From contig DATJIA010000266.1 of the NCBI GenBank assembly GCA_035493675.1, positions 1 to 40,445 of the forward strand: a stretch of 40,445 nucleotides of DNA. The letters are read 5' to 3'. The notes below the pieces were generated by a model. The model saw only the letters and a program-made list of their open reading frames with translations. It was not told the DNA's origin and searched no databases. A program made the position numbers and the translations under genes. The stretch is from JAIOQA01 sp035493675 (GTDB lineage Bacteria > Myxococcota_A > Polyangia > Haliangiales > Haliangiaceae). This document shows positions 18,225 to 27,999 of this stretch, piece by piece (positions within the stretch are counted from its first letter, which is position 1; the number at the start of each line of letters is the position of its first letter).

Positions 18225-18889
18225 CGAGTGAGGATATCACGAGGCTCGGCACCCACATGGGCGCACACGGCATCGCGGAAGGAGGCGCGCGAGATCCCGA
18301 ACCGTTGGCCGAGCTGCATGTCGGCGTCGATCGAGTCCCACACGCGATCGAGGAGGCCGAAGAAGGTGGTGATCACGCCGTCGCCGCGCAGCGCGGTCGC
18401 GGTGAAGAGATCGAGCTTGTCGGTGCCGAAGCGGTCGGCGTCGCTCACCGGGATCGCGTCGTCGAGATCGCGCTTGTTGTACTGGATGACGACCGGGATG
18501 CGCTCGAGCCCGAGGTTGCCGAGGTGGCGCGCGAGCCCGAGCCACGCGGTGCGGTTCGCCTCGGCCTGCGCCGGCGACGAATCCGCGACGAAGACGACGC
18601 CGTCGGAGCCCTGCAGCACGACGCGCCGCGTGGCCTCGTGCATCGGCTGACCGGGCACCGTGTAGACCTTCATGCGGAACGACAGGCCGCTCGCCTTGAA
18701 GAAGATCGGGAGGAGATCGAAGAACAGCGTGCGGTCGTCGCGGGTGTCGAGCATCATCAGGCGCCCGCGGTTGAGCTCCTCGACGCGCGTGTGCAGCGAC
18801 TTGAGGTTGGTCGTCTTGCCCGAGAGCGGCGGCCCGTAATAGACGAGCTTCAGCGTGATCTGACGCTCGTTGAAATCGACCTGAGCCAC
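18221..18889 (-). CDS. MglA-type small GTPase (Ras-like)
   Basis: 222 residues from a GTG at 18889, which gives AQVDFNERQITLKLVYYG, the usual MglA-family opening. G motifs: P-loop GPPLSGKTT (residues 19-27), the switch region DTRDDRTLFFDLLP with the Arg that serves as intrinsic finger in MglA, TVPGQ in place of DxxG with the catalytic Gln, and NKRD for base recognition. In Myxococcus, MglA sets the leading pole and drives motility machinery under control of the roadblock protein MglB. No roadblock gene is visible here; a histidine kinase overlaps the 3' end instead. This may be a paralogue and not the motility MglA itself. Confidence 0.92.
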   Translation of the reverse strand: MAQVDFNERQITLKLVYYGPPLSGKTTNLKSLHTRVEELNRGRLMMLDTRDDRTLFFDLLPIFFKASGLSFRMKVYTVPGQPMHEATRRVVLQGSDGVVFVADSSPAQAEANRTAWLGLARHLGNLGLERIPVVIQYNKRDLDDAIPVSDADRFGTDKLDLFTATALRGDGVITTFFGLLDRVWDSIDADMQLGQRFGISRASFRDAVCAHVGAEPRDILTR

Positions 18890-18936
18890 CAGGATCGACT
18901 GTACCGGCAGCTCGGTGTTCTTCGGTGAACTACGGG

Positions 18937-19620
18937 TTAGTGGGCCGGCTGGACCGGGATGGGCGCAGCTGCGGGTTCCTCGGTGGGAGTGGTGACCAGT
19001 GCGTACACGGTGCCTGCCGCGACCAGCACGACGAGCATGACGAGCACCGTGAGCGACGCGCGATAAGGCTTGCGCGGCGGCGCGCCCGGCACGAGCGGCG
19101 CACGATCGTTGCGCGCGGTCGCGCCCGCGCGCAAGGACGCCTCGGTCATCCGCGTGATCGCGGCGAGGCGGCCGGCGGCGATCGAGTCGTCGGCGTTCTT
19201 CTTCACGCGCTCGCGGTAGCGGCGCGCGACGTACGCGTACGCGTTGTGCGCCGACGCGAGCCGCGCCAGCGCCTCGTGCGCGGCGTTGTCGTTCCACGCG
19301 GCCTCGCACGCGGCCCAACCCGCGGCGACCTCGGCGGCGGGCAGATCCTCGGTCGCGACGAAGTCCGGCATGCGCGACGCGAGCAAGCCGCACGATCGGC
19401 ACGCGTCGGCGGGCCGCTGCACGACGCCGCACTTCGGGCACGTCATCGTCGGGCCGTCTTCGATCTTCGGCGGCGCGACGTCCTTCTGCTGCGCCGGCGC
19501 CGCGCTGGTGCCGACGGTGAACGTGCCGTCACACGCGGGGCAGTGCACCGCGATCTCGTCGCCGCGGATCGACAGACCCGCGACGACGATCTCCTTACAA
19601 AGATCGCATTGGACCTTCAT
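18937..19620 (-). CDS. Zinc-ribbon protein with one membrane segment
   Basis: 227 residues from an ATG at 19620. The N-terminus is an MJ0042-like zinc ribbon (MKVQCDLCKEIVVAG with a matching CPAC about 24 residues on). A second ribbon has CPKCGVVQRPADACRSCG near residues 60-78. A helical middle (about 85-175) contains AAWNDNAAHEALARLASAHN. A single membrane helix (LTVLVMLVVLVAAGTVYALV) lies near the C-terminus, with a short Pro-rich tail. This design recurs in myxobacterial regulatory proteins, with ribbons in the cytoplasm and a tail outside. It starts 17 bases after the site-2 protease stop and ends 47 bases before the MglA-like start. Function unknown. Confidence 0.85.
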   Translation of the reverse strand: MKVQCDLCKEIVVAGLSIRGDEIAVHCPACDGTFTVGTSAAPAQQKDVAPPKIEDGPTMTCPKCGVVQRPADACRSCGLLASRMPDFVATEDLPAAEVAAGWAACEAAWNDNAAHEALARLASAHNAYAYVARRYRERVKKNADDSIAAGRLAAITRMTEASLRAGATARNDRAPLVPGAPPRKPYRASLTVLVMLVVLVAAGTVYALVTTPTEEPAAAPIPVQPAH

Positions 19621-19637
19621 GTCCCCTGATCGAGATC

Positions 19638-20519
19638 TTACGGCAAGCTGGGCCGCGTCGGAATCGGCGTGAAGATCAACGCCCACAGGACGAGGGTGAG
19701 GAGCGCGACCACGCGCCGGCTCGTCGTGAGCGGCCTGTCACCTACCGGTGGGTGATAGACGCCGCCGCCCATGCGGCGCATGACCGCGAGCATGATCGAC
19801 CAGACCAGCCACGGGATCGCGCCGTCGAACGCGTACCAGGCGGCGTCGATCGTCTCGGCGTCGAGGCGCTTGGCCTGCGCGAACAAGAACGCCGCGACCA
19901 GCGCGCCGACCAGCGGCAGCGCGACGTGCAGGCGCGCCGAGAATTTCTCGTGGCGATCGCCGAGCAGCGCGCGCGCGATGTGCCCGCCGTCGAGCTGGCC
20001 GATCGGGATCAGGTTGATCATCGTGACGAGCAGGCCCATCCACGCGGCGAACGCGATCGGGTGGAGGTTGACGTCGTCGCCGTGCGACGGCAGCCAGCGG
20101 CCGAACATGATCAGCTTCGCGACGCCGTAGAGGATCGAGTTGCCCTCCTGGATCGTGTCGGCGTCGACGTGGACGTGACCCACGCTCGACAGCGACAGGC
20201 CGATCACGAGCAGCGGGATCGCGAGCGCGAGTCCGGCGAGCGGACCGGCGGCGCCGACGTCGAGGAGCTGGTTGGGATCCTCGATCGGGTTCTTCATGCG
20301 GATGATCGCGCCCAGCGTGCCGAGCGTGATCTTCGGCGGCAGCGGGATGAAGAACGGCAGGCTCGCGTCGACCTTGTGATAGCGCCCGACGACGTAGTGG
20401 CCGAGCTCGTGCACGCTCAAGATCGCCATCAAGGTCGCGGCGAACGCGAGGCCCTGCGAGAGGTACGTCGTGACGCAGGCGGCGGCGAACAAGCCGCCGT
20501 GGACGAGGGCGGTCTTCAC
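19638..20519 (-). CDS. Site-2-protease-like M50 family intramembrane metalloprotease
   Basis: 293 residues, mostly membrane. The zinc motif HELGH (His37, Glu38, His41) lies in the second membrane segment. The third ligand region reads NLIPIGQLDGGHIARALLGD, matching the NxxPxxxLDGGH motif of the family. A loop before it contains DPNQLLDVGAAGPLAGL, the usual substrate-side motif. No PDZ domain is present. Such proteases cut membrane-bound regulators, for example anti-sigma factors, within the bilayer; the substrate here is unknown. The GTG at 20519 overlaps the stop of the upstream exported-protein gene. Confidence 0.92.
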   Translation of the reverse strand: MKTALVHGGLFAAACVTTYLSQGLAFAATLMAILSVHELGHYVVGRYHKVDASLPFFIPLPPKITLGTLGAIIRMKNPIEDPNQLLDVGAAGPLAGLALAIPLLVIGLSLSSVGHVHVDADTIQEGNSILYGVAKLIMFGRWLPSHGDDVNLHPIAFAAWMGLLVTMINLIPIGQLDGGHIARALLGDRHEKFSARLHVALPLVGALVAAFLFAQAKRLDAETIDAAWYAFDGAIPWLVWSIMLAVMRRMGGGVYHPPVGDRPLTTSRRVVALLTLVLWALIFTPIPTRPSLP

Positions 20520-21742
20520 AGCGCGTGCTCGGGTTTCGGCGCGGCGATCAAGACCAGGAAGTCGTAGCCGAAGACGAGGCGCTCCATCTCCTTGTCGAGC
20601 GCGCCGTAGGCGTCGAAGTGCGGGCGGAGCGCGCGCAGATCGAAGAGCGTCGTCGCGTTCTTCTGTTGCGCGTCGAAGAACGGGGTGAGGAACGCGTACG
20701 GCGAGTCCTTCGCGCGCAGATCGAGCGGCACCGGCTTGTCGACGCCGGGCGACTGCGCGGCGAGCTGCGTGCCGGTCACGCCGAGGACGAGCACGTTCAC
20801 CGCCTTGACCTGATGCGCGTCGGCGGCCTCGGCGATCAGGTTGCCGAGCTCCGACGAGTGCAGCGGGTTCAAGCCGCGATAGAGGTGCCAGGCGCCGAGC
20901 TTGACCAGCACCTTCGGCATCGCCTTGTCCTTCGACGCCGCCGACGACAGCGCGCCGAAGAACTGCTCCTTCATGAGGAGCGCGCGATCGCGGTTCGACT
21001 GATACGGCCCGTCTCGATCGGAGGACATCTGGCCTTGGTAGATCGCGCGCGAGCGGAGCAGCGTGTCGAAGCTCGCGTGCGGCGCGCCGGTGAGCTTGGC
21101 CGCGGCGTCGTCGAGCGTAGCCTGCGCGGCGGCGATCAAGAACAGCTTGCCGAAGTCGGCGGCCTTGACCGCGGCCTTGCGATCGGTCTTCGCCTCGTCG
21201 AGCAGCGCCTGGATCACCTTCGCCGCGTCGTCGCCCGGCTTCATCGCGAGGATCTGATCGAAGACGAGCTGCGCCGCGCCCATCAGCTCTTGATCGACGC
21301 CCCAGATCTCGAAGCCCTTCATCTGCTTCGCGCAGCTCGACACGAACGCGAAGTCCTCGCGCCACGAATAGAAGGCGATCGTCTCCGGATACTTCGCGAC
21401 GAACGCGCGCAGCTGCGCGGCGCCGTCCTTCGCGGCCGCCATCTGCGCGAGCGGCGGCGCGACCGACGGGCCGACCTCGAGCGCGACGCGATGGAAGCCG
21501 TGCGGCGCGAGCTCGGTGCACAGGGCGCCCGCGAGCTCGGGCACCTGCGCGATGCCGTGATCCTCGCCGATAAGGACGAAGGTCGCGTCGTCGAGCGCAG
21601 GCCGCAGCACGTCGGCGCCCTTGCCGGCGAGCGCGCCCTTCTGCACGGCGAGCGGATAGGCGTGCTTCGCGACGTCGTCGGGAAACGACGGCGCGGCGTG
21701 CGCGGCGCTCGTCAGGATCGCGAGGACGACGGCGTACTTCAT
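20516..21742 (-). CDS. Exported protein of the erythromycin-esterase/ChaN-like superfamily (tentative)
   Basis: 408 residues with a clear signal peptide (MKYAVVLAILTSAAHA). The mature protein has VLIGEDHGIAQVPELAGALC followed by HRVALEVGP, the pattern in which a Glu and a His begin the active site of EreA/ChaN/TIKI-type proteins. Later FEIWGVDQELMGA and VKLGAWHLYRG fit the same fold, with a second conserved His. Activities in the superfamily include esterases, haem-binding proteins and peptidases, so the reaction cannot be named. It starts three bases after the LppC-like lipoprotein stop and overlaps the site-2 protease start, a tight envelope-protein cluster. Confidence 0.7.
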   Translation of the reverse strand: MKYAVVLAILTSAAHAAPSFPDDVAKHAYPLAVQKGALAGKGADVLRPALDDATFVLIGEDHGIAQVPELAGALCTELAPHGFHRVALEVGPSVAPPLAQMAAAKDGAAQLRAFVAKYPETIAFYSWREDFAFVSSCAKQMKGFEIWGVDQELMGAAQLVFDQILAMKPGDDAAKVIQALLDEAKTDRKAAVKAADFGKLFLIAAAQATLDDAAAKLTGAPHASFDTLLRSRAIYQGQMSSDRDGPYQSNRDRALLMKEQFFGALSSAASKDKAMPKVLVKLGAWHLYRGLNPLHSSELGNLIAEAADAHQVKAVNVLVLGVTGTQLAAQSPGVDKPVPLDLRAKDSPYAFLTPFFDAQQKNATTLFDLRALRPHFDAYGALDKEMERLVFGYDFLVLIAAPKPEHAL

Positions 21743-21745
21743 GGG

Positions 21746-23269
21746 CTAGAAAGGTACCAGCGTGAGCTCGCCGGAGTCGACCTGGAGCACGATCGGTACG
21801 CGGCTGATCTCACCGTCTTCACCGACAAGCGCTTCGCCGCACGCGCCGTCGTCGAGCCGCGCGTGCGCGAGGTTGCGGATCACCTCGGCGCGGGTGTGCG
21901 CGCCGTCGCGCGCGGCGAACACGATCCGCGCCGCGTCGTAGGCCTGGGCGGCGGCGCTCGACGGATCGCGGCCGGTCGCGTCGTGGAACGCGTTGGCGAA
22001 TTCGCCCGACGGGCCGGCGTCGCGATCGCCGGCGAAGACGTCGACCAGCATCGCGCCTTCGACCGTATTCCCGCCGCGCACCGCGAGCGACGGATGGTTC
22101 CATCCGCTCGAGCCGAGCAGCTGCACGACCTGCGGGACGCGGCCCTTGTACTTCTTGCGGAGCGCGTCGACGTCGGCGATCTCGGTCGTGCGCAGCTCGA
22201 CGCCGAGGTACGGCAGGAACGCGGCGACGATCGTCGCGCGATCGTATCGATCGGGGATGTAGACGAGCGAGAACGGGACGTCGGGGACGAACGTCTGCCA
22301 GCCCTTGCGTCCGTACCTGCGCAGCCACGCGGCCAGCCGCGCGTTGCTCGCGGGATCGAGGCCGAGGAACGCCTTCACGTCGGGCTCGAGATCGGTCGCG
22401 GTCGGGTCGTAGCGGCCGTCGCCGGTGACGTCGAGCTGCTTCGCCTTCGCCTCGGCGACGAACGCGTTCGCCATCAGATCGCCGACGTCGTCGCGCGGCG
22501 CGAGCACGGCCACGCTCGGGAAGCCCTGCGCCGCCGCGACGTCGGCGGCCATCGTCGCCTCGTCGGCGGGCGAGGTCGCGAGGCGGAACACGCCGCTCGC
22601 CGGATCGGCGCCGTCGCCGGGCGCGAGCAGCGCGATCGGGAGGCCGCGCTCGGCCGCGCGCCGCGCCGCGGCCTGCGCCTCGCGCTCGCCGACCGGCCCG
22701 AGGATCGCGATCGCGCCGCGCTTCGCCGCTTGATCGACCGCGTCGCGCGCGCCCTGCTCCTCGCCCTTGGTATCGATCACGACGAGCTTCGCGCCTCTCG
22801 GATCCGCCAACCGGATCGCCGCCTCGAGCTCGGCCCCGAGCGCATTGAAGCGCCCGCTCTTCGGCAACAGCACCGCGACGATCTTCTCGTCGACGGGCGC
22901 GCTGAGCTCGTCCTTCAACCGCGCCGCCAACCCTGCGTCGTCGACCTTCGCGAGCCACGCTCGCGCGACCTCGTCGTCGCCGAAATGATGCGCGAGCAGC
23001 GCGCGCCTCATCGCGACCTTCGCGCTCGCCTTCTTCGCGTACGCGGCCTCGAGCTCCTCGACGCTCGCGCGATCGATCGCCCCGTCATCTCCTCGCACGA
23101 TCTCGTCGACGATCGGATCCGAAACCGTGCCCTCCTGAGCTTGTCGAAGGGCCGTGCCCCTGCCCGGCTGGCTCCCGCCCGTCGACACCCCCGGCGCGTC
23201 CTCCTCCTTCCACGACCCCTGCTGCGCATGCCCGCACGCAACGATCGCGACGAGCAGGAACGATCGCAT
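21746..23269 (-). CDS. LppC/LpoA-like periplasmic-binding-fold lipoprotein
   Basis: 507 residues from an ATG at 23269 that gives a lipoprotein signal (RSFLLVAIVAC). After a linker of about 100 residues comes a type-I periplasmic-binding fold: VAVLLPKSGRFNALGAELEA (about 135), IAILGPVGEREAQAAARRA, PIALLAPGDG and VAVLAPRDDVGD. This resembles LppC/LpoA, the outer-membrane activator of penicillin-binding protein 1A, and ABC-type branched-chain amino-acid binding proteins. The linker contains a copy of the dispersed CCCTTCGACAAGCTCAGG palindrome, read in frame as ALRQAQEG. An upstream in-frame extension exists but would bury the signal peptide. Confidence 0.83.
   Translation of the reverse strand: MRSFLLVAIVACGHAQQGSWKEEDAPGVSTGGSQPGRGTALRQAQEGTVSDPIVDEIVRGDDGAIDRASVEELEAAYAKKASAKVAMRRALLAHHFGDDEVARAWLAKVDDAGLAARLKDELSAPVDEKIVAVLLPKSGRFNALGAELEAAIRLADPRGAKLVVIDTKGEEQGARDAVDQAAKRGAIAILGPVGEREAQAAARRAAERGLPIALLAPGDGADPASGVFRLATSPADEATMAADVAAAQGFPSVAVLAPRDDVGDLMANAFVAEAKAKQLDVTGDGRYDPTATDLEPDVKAFLGLDPASNARLAAWLRRYGRKGWQTFVPDVPFSLVYIPDRYDRATIVAAFLPYLGVELRTTEIADVDALRKKYKGRVPQVVQLLGSSGWNHPSLAVRGGNTVEGAMLVDVFAGDRDAGPSGEFANAFHDATGRDPSSAAAQAYDAARIVFAARDGAHTRAEVIRNLAHARLDDGACGEALVGEDGEISRVPIVLQVDSGELTLVPF
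23129..23152. repeat. Dispersed REP-like palindrome inside a lipoprotein gene
   Basis: The reverse strand reads CCCTTCGACAAGCTCAGG flanked by GC-rich ends, an imperfect palindrome. I know this sequence as a short palindromic repeat dispersed in many unrelated bacterial genomes, often read as ALRQAQ, FDKLR or LSLSKG in translated ORFs. Here it lies in the disordered linker just after the lipid anchor and keeps the frame. The position and sequence are seen directly; identification with the dispersed family is from memory. Confidence 0.6.
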
Positions 23270-23287
23270 CGATCCCGGCGACTCCGG

Positions 23288-23305
23288 CGCGGGGGCTGCC
23301 CCGCG
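23288..23305. terminator. GC hairpin between dnaJ and the LppC-like gene
   Basis: CGCGGGG and CCCCGCG form a perfect 7-base stem around a 4-base loop in the 113-base gap downstream of dnaJ. There is no T-tract on the minus strand, so it may be a Rho-dependent pause, an RNA-stability hairpin or chance in GC-rich DNA. It would mark the end of the heat-shock transcript if functional. Confidence 0.35.
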
Positions 23306-23382
23306 TCCTCGGGCCCGCGCGGGGCGCGGTGCCCTCGGCTCGTCGCCTTCGGCTCCTCGGCGCTGCCCCACGCCTCCGTCGC

Positions 23383-24305
23383 TCATTCGTCGAGCAACGA
23401 TCGCACGCGATCCAAGAGCGATCGCTTCTGCACCGGCAACCGATCGTTCCCGGTCGCCTTCTCCAGCTCCTCGATGATCGCCCGCTGCTGCGCGCTCAGC
23501 GTCTGCGGCACCGTGATCGTCACCCGCACGAGCTGATCCCCGCGCGGCGCGTTCTTCCCCGGCGCGCGCGGAATCCCGCGCCCGCGGATCCGGAACACGC
23601 GGCCCGGCTGCGATCCCTCCGGGATGCGCATCCGCACGTTGCCGTCGATCGTCATCACGTCCACCACCGCGCCCAGCGCCGCCTGCGGGAACGTGATCGC
23701 CAGGTCACTCAAGACATCGTGACCCTCGCGCCGGAACAGCGCGTGCTCCTTCACGCGGACGATCACGTGCAGGTCGCCGTTGCCGCCGCCGTGCTTGCCC
23801 GGCTCGCCCTCGCCCTTGATCATCTTCACGCCGCCCTCGCGCGTGCCGGGCGGGATCACGACCGAGAACTCGCGCGCGCGCTTCACCTGCGTCGCGGTCT
23901 CGCCGACCGCGCCGTCGGGGATCTGGATCGCCTTGGTGCAGCCGAACGCGGCCTCCTCGAAGGTGACCTCGAGGGTGTAGCGCAGATCGCGGCCGCGCTG
24001 CTTCGTGCGCCGGCGCCGCAAGACGTCGCCGAGCACTTCTTCGACCGCGTCGATCACCGAGCCGACGCCGCCGCCCGAGCCGTCGCCGTGGCCCCATCGA
24101 TCGTAGCGCGTGCGCGCGTCGCGATCGGAGAGCACCGCGTACGCCTCGTTGATCTCCTTGAAGCGCTCGGCGAGCTCCGGCTTGTCCGGGTTCACGTCGG
24201 GGTGGTACTTGCGCGCGAGCTCGCGATACGCGCGCTTGATGTCGGCGTCGTCGGCGTCCTTCGCGACGCCGAGCACGTCGTAGTAGTCGCGGCGCTTGCG
24301 GGCCA

Positions 24306-24306
<1 letters not shown>
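23383..24306 (-). CDS. DnaJ-family co-chaperone without zinc-finger domain
   Basis: 307 residues. The J domain (about 6-70) has the HPD motif in ARKYHPDVNPDKPELAERF. A short Gly-rich linker follows, then DnaJ C-terminal substrate-binding domains (about 105-290, with VIPPGTREGGVKMIKGEGEP and RGDQLVRVTITVPQ). The four CxxCxGxG repeats of classical DnaJ are absent, so this is a type II (CbpA-like) J protein. The product should stimulate DnaK ATPase and deliver clients. The ATG at 24306 shares one base with the dnaK stop (TGATG). The symbol is left empty because the canonical zinc domain is missing. Confidence 0.93.
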
Positions 24307-26183
<1,877 letters not shown>

Positions 26184-26351
26184 GCTCGAACCACCTCTCG
26201 AGTGGTCACACTCATCCGCAGCTCGGAGCATAGCCCGTGCTCATCGCCGACGAGCAGGGTCGTGGGGTCTTCCTCGCGCTCCCCGTGTTTCGTGCTCACG
26301 AGATCACGCCTCGAAGCGCATCGTGTGCTCGACCAGAACGGCGGCCAGCGC
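26184..26351 (-). other. grpE-dnaK intergenic region
   Basis: This 168-base gap is the longest in the window. It contains small palindromes (TCGTG-CT-CACGA near 26290; GAGCA-N7-TGCTC near 26227) and a weak TATGCT -10-like word on the minus strand about 45 bases before the dnaK start. I see no CIRCE element (TTAGCACTC-N9-GAGTGCTAA) here. No convincing gene was seen. Confidence 0.35.
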
Positions 26352-26933
26352 TCAACTCGGCTCCGCGGACGTCGTCTTGGGTTTCGCGACGACGACGAGC
26401 GCGGGACGCAACAACCGATCACCGAGCTTGTAGCCGGTCTGCAGGACCTTCACGACCGAGCCGGGCGGCGAGTCGCTCTCCTCCTGGCCGATCGCCTCGT
26501 GCAGGTTCGGATCGAACGGCTGGCCCATCGCCTCGACGGCGGTGACCTCGAGCCGCTCGAGCGCGGTCAGGAACTGGCGATGGACGAGCTTGATGCCCTC
26601 GAGCACGGCGCTGCCGTCGGTCTCGTGCGCCATCGCGCGCTCGAGGTTGTCGACGACGGGGAGGATCTCCTTCAAGACGCGCGACTTGGTGTCGGCCTTG
26701 GCGTCGTCGATGTCGCGCTTGGTGCGCTTGCGGTAGTTCTCGAGATCCGCCGCGGTGCGGAGGTACTTGTCCCAGTTGTCCTTCTTGTCCTTCTCGGCGG
26801 CCGCGAGCTGCGCCTCGAGCTCGGCGATGCGCGCCGCAGAAGGATCGGCCGGGAGATCGGAGGCATCGACCTCGACGTTGATCGGGGCTTCACCGTTGCC
26901 CTGGTCGGACGCGTTCTCGTCGGCTTCGCTCAT
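26352..26933 (-). CDS. grpE: GrpE nucleotide exchange factor
   Basis: 193 residues with the GrpE plan: an acidic disordered start, a long coiled coil (about 35-95, RIAELEAQLAAAEKDKKDNW then YLRTAADLENYRKRTKRDID), and a beta domain with QPFDPNLHEAIGQEESDSPP and the closing GYKLGDRLLRPALVVVAK. It releases ADP from DnaK. It lies 22 bases after the hrcA stop in the order hrcA-grpE-dnaK-dnaJ. Confidence 0.96.
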   Translation of the reverse strand: MSEADENASDQGNGEAPINVEVDASDLPADPSAARIAELEAQLAAAEKDKKDNWDKYLRTAADLENYRKRTKRDIDDAKADTKSRVLKEILPVVDNLERAMAHETDGSAVLEGIKLVHRQFLTALERLEVTAVEAMGQPFDPNLHEAIGQEESDSPPGSVVKVLQTGYKLGDRLLRPALVVVAKPKTTSAEPS

Positions 26934-26955
26934 GGTCTGGGTACCGTATCCACCG

Positions 26956-27999
26956 CTACAGCTCCGTCAAGAGCTCGGACACCACGTCGGCGGTGAAGTC
27001 GACGATCGACATCACCTTGCCGTAGTTCATGCGCATCGGACCGATCACCGCGAGCGCGCCGATCGGCCGCTCCTCGGCGCCGTAGGCCATCGCGACCACC
27101 GACGACTCGGCGAGCGCGTCGTGCGCGGTCTCCGCGCCGAGGAAGACCTGGATGCCCTCGGCACCCTTGGTGCGATCGAGGAGCCGGATCAGCAGCTGCT
27201 TGTCCTCGAGCGCGCGCAAGAGCTCGCGCATGCGATCCATGCGCGCGCGATCGGCGGCGGCTTCCGGATCGAGCAGGTTCGATTGCCCCGCGACGACGAC
27301 GTCGGCGCGCGCGGGCTCGCTGAACGCGGCGTGGCCGAGGCGCAAGGCCGCCGCGACCTCGCGATCGTAGCGGTTCTTGTCCTCGCCCATCTCGCGGAGC
27401 ACGCGGTCGCGGATCTCGTCGAGCGTCAGGCCCGAGAGCAGCTGGTTGAGGTAGTTGTGCACGCGATCGAGCGAGCGCTCGTCGATCGGCTCTTCGATCG
27501 AGAGCAGCTTGTTCTCGATGCGGCCGTCGGAGGTGACGAGGATGCAGATCACCTTGCCCGAGCGCAGCGGCAGGAACTCGAGGTGATCGAAGCGGAGCTG
27601 CGACGGATCCGGCGCGATGATCACGGCGGCGTGCTGCGTGATCTCGGAGAGGAGGCGCGACGCGTTGCCGAGCACCTCGTCGCGCGAGCCGCCGACCAGG
27701 CGGCCGCGGATCGCGTCCTTGTCGACCGGCGACAGGCCGCGGACCTTGAGCAGCGAATCGATGAAGAAGCGCAGGCCGCGATCGGTCGGGACCCGGCCCG
27801 CCGACGTGTGGCGCTGCTCGAGCAAGCCCATGTCCTCGAGGTCCGACATCACGTTGCGGACGGTCGCGGGCGACAGACCGATGTCGTGCCGGCGCGTGAC
27901 CGTGCGCGAGCCGACGGCGTCGCCGGAGGACAGGTACTCCGACACGACCGCTTGCAGGATCTTGCGGGCGCGCCGGTTGAGCTCGAAGGGGCTGCTCAT
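26956..27999 (-). CDS. hrcA: HrcA heat-shock transcriptional repressor
   Basis: 347 residues. The N-terminal winged helix includes SSGDAVGSRTVTRRHDIGLS and SPATVRNVMSDLEDMGLLEQ, then HTSAGRVPTDRGLRFFID, all typical of HrcA. The GAF-like central part carries LLDRTKGAEGIQVFLG and ends MSIVDFTADVVSELLTEL. HrcA binds CIRCE operators and is kept folded by GroEL; I recognised no CIRCE element in the gaps of this window, so the operators may have diverged or lie at groESL elsewhere. The ATG at 27999 shares one base with the hemW stop (TGATG). Confidence 0.95.
   Translation of the reverse strand: MSSPFELNRRARKILQAVVSEYLSSGDAVGSRTVTRRHDIGLSPATVRNVMSDLEDMGLLEQRHTSAGRVPTDRGLRFFIDSLLKVRGLSPVDKDAIRGRLVGGSRDEVLGNASRLLSEITQHAAVIIAPDPSQLRFDHLEFLPLRSGKVICILVTSDGRIENKLLSIEEPIDERSLDRVHNYLNQLLSGLTLDEIRDRVLREMGEDKNRYDREVAAALRLGHAAFSEPARADVVVAGQSNLLDPEAAADRARMDRMRELLRALEDKQLLIRLLDRTKGAEGIQVFLGAETAHDALAESSVVAMAYGAEERPIGALAVIGPMRMNYGKVMSIVDFTADVVSELLTEL

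Noticed and set aside
20525..23536. A plus-strand open frame of about 1000 codons
   Set aside because: It is very rich in Arg, Leu, Glu and Val with no domain words, and lies opposite three genes with signal peptides and recognised motifs. It is an antisense shadow of high-GC coding DNA.
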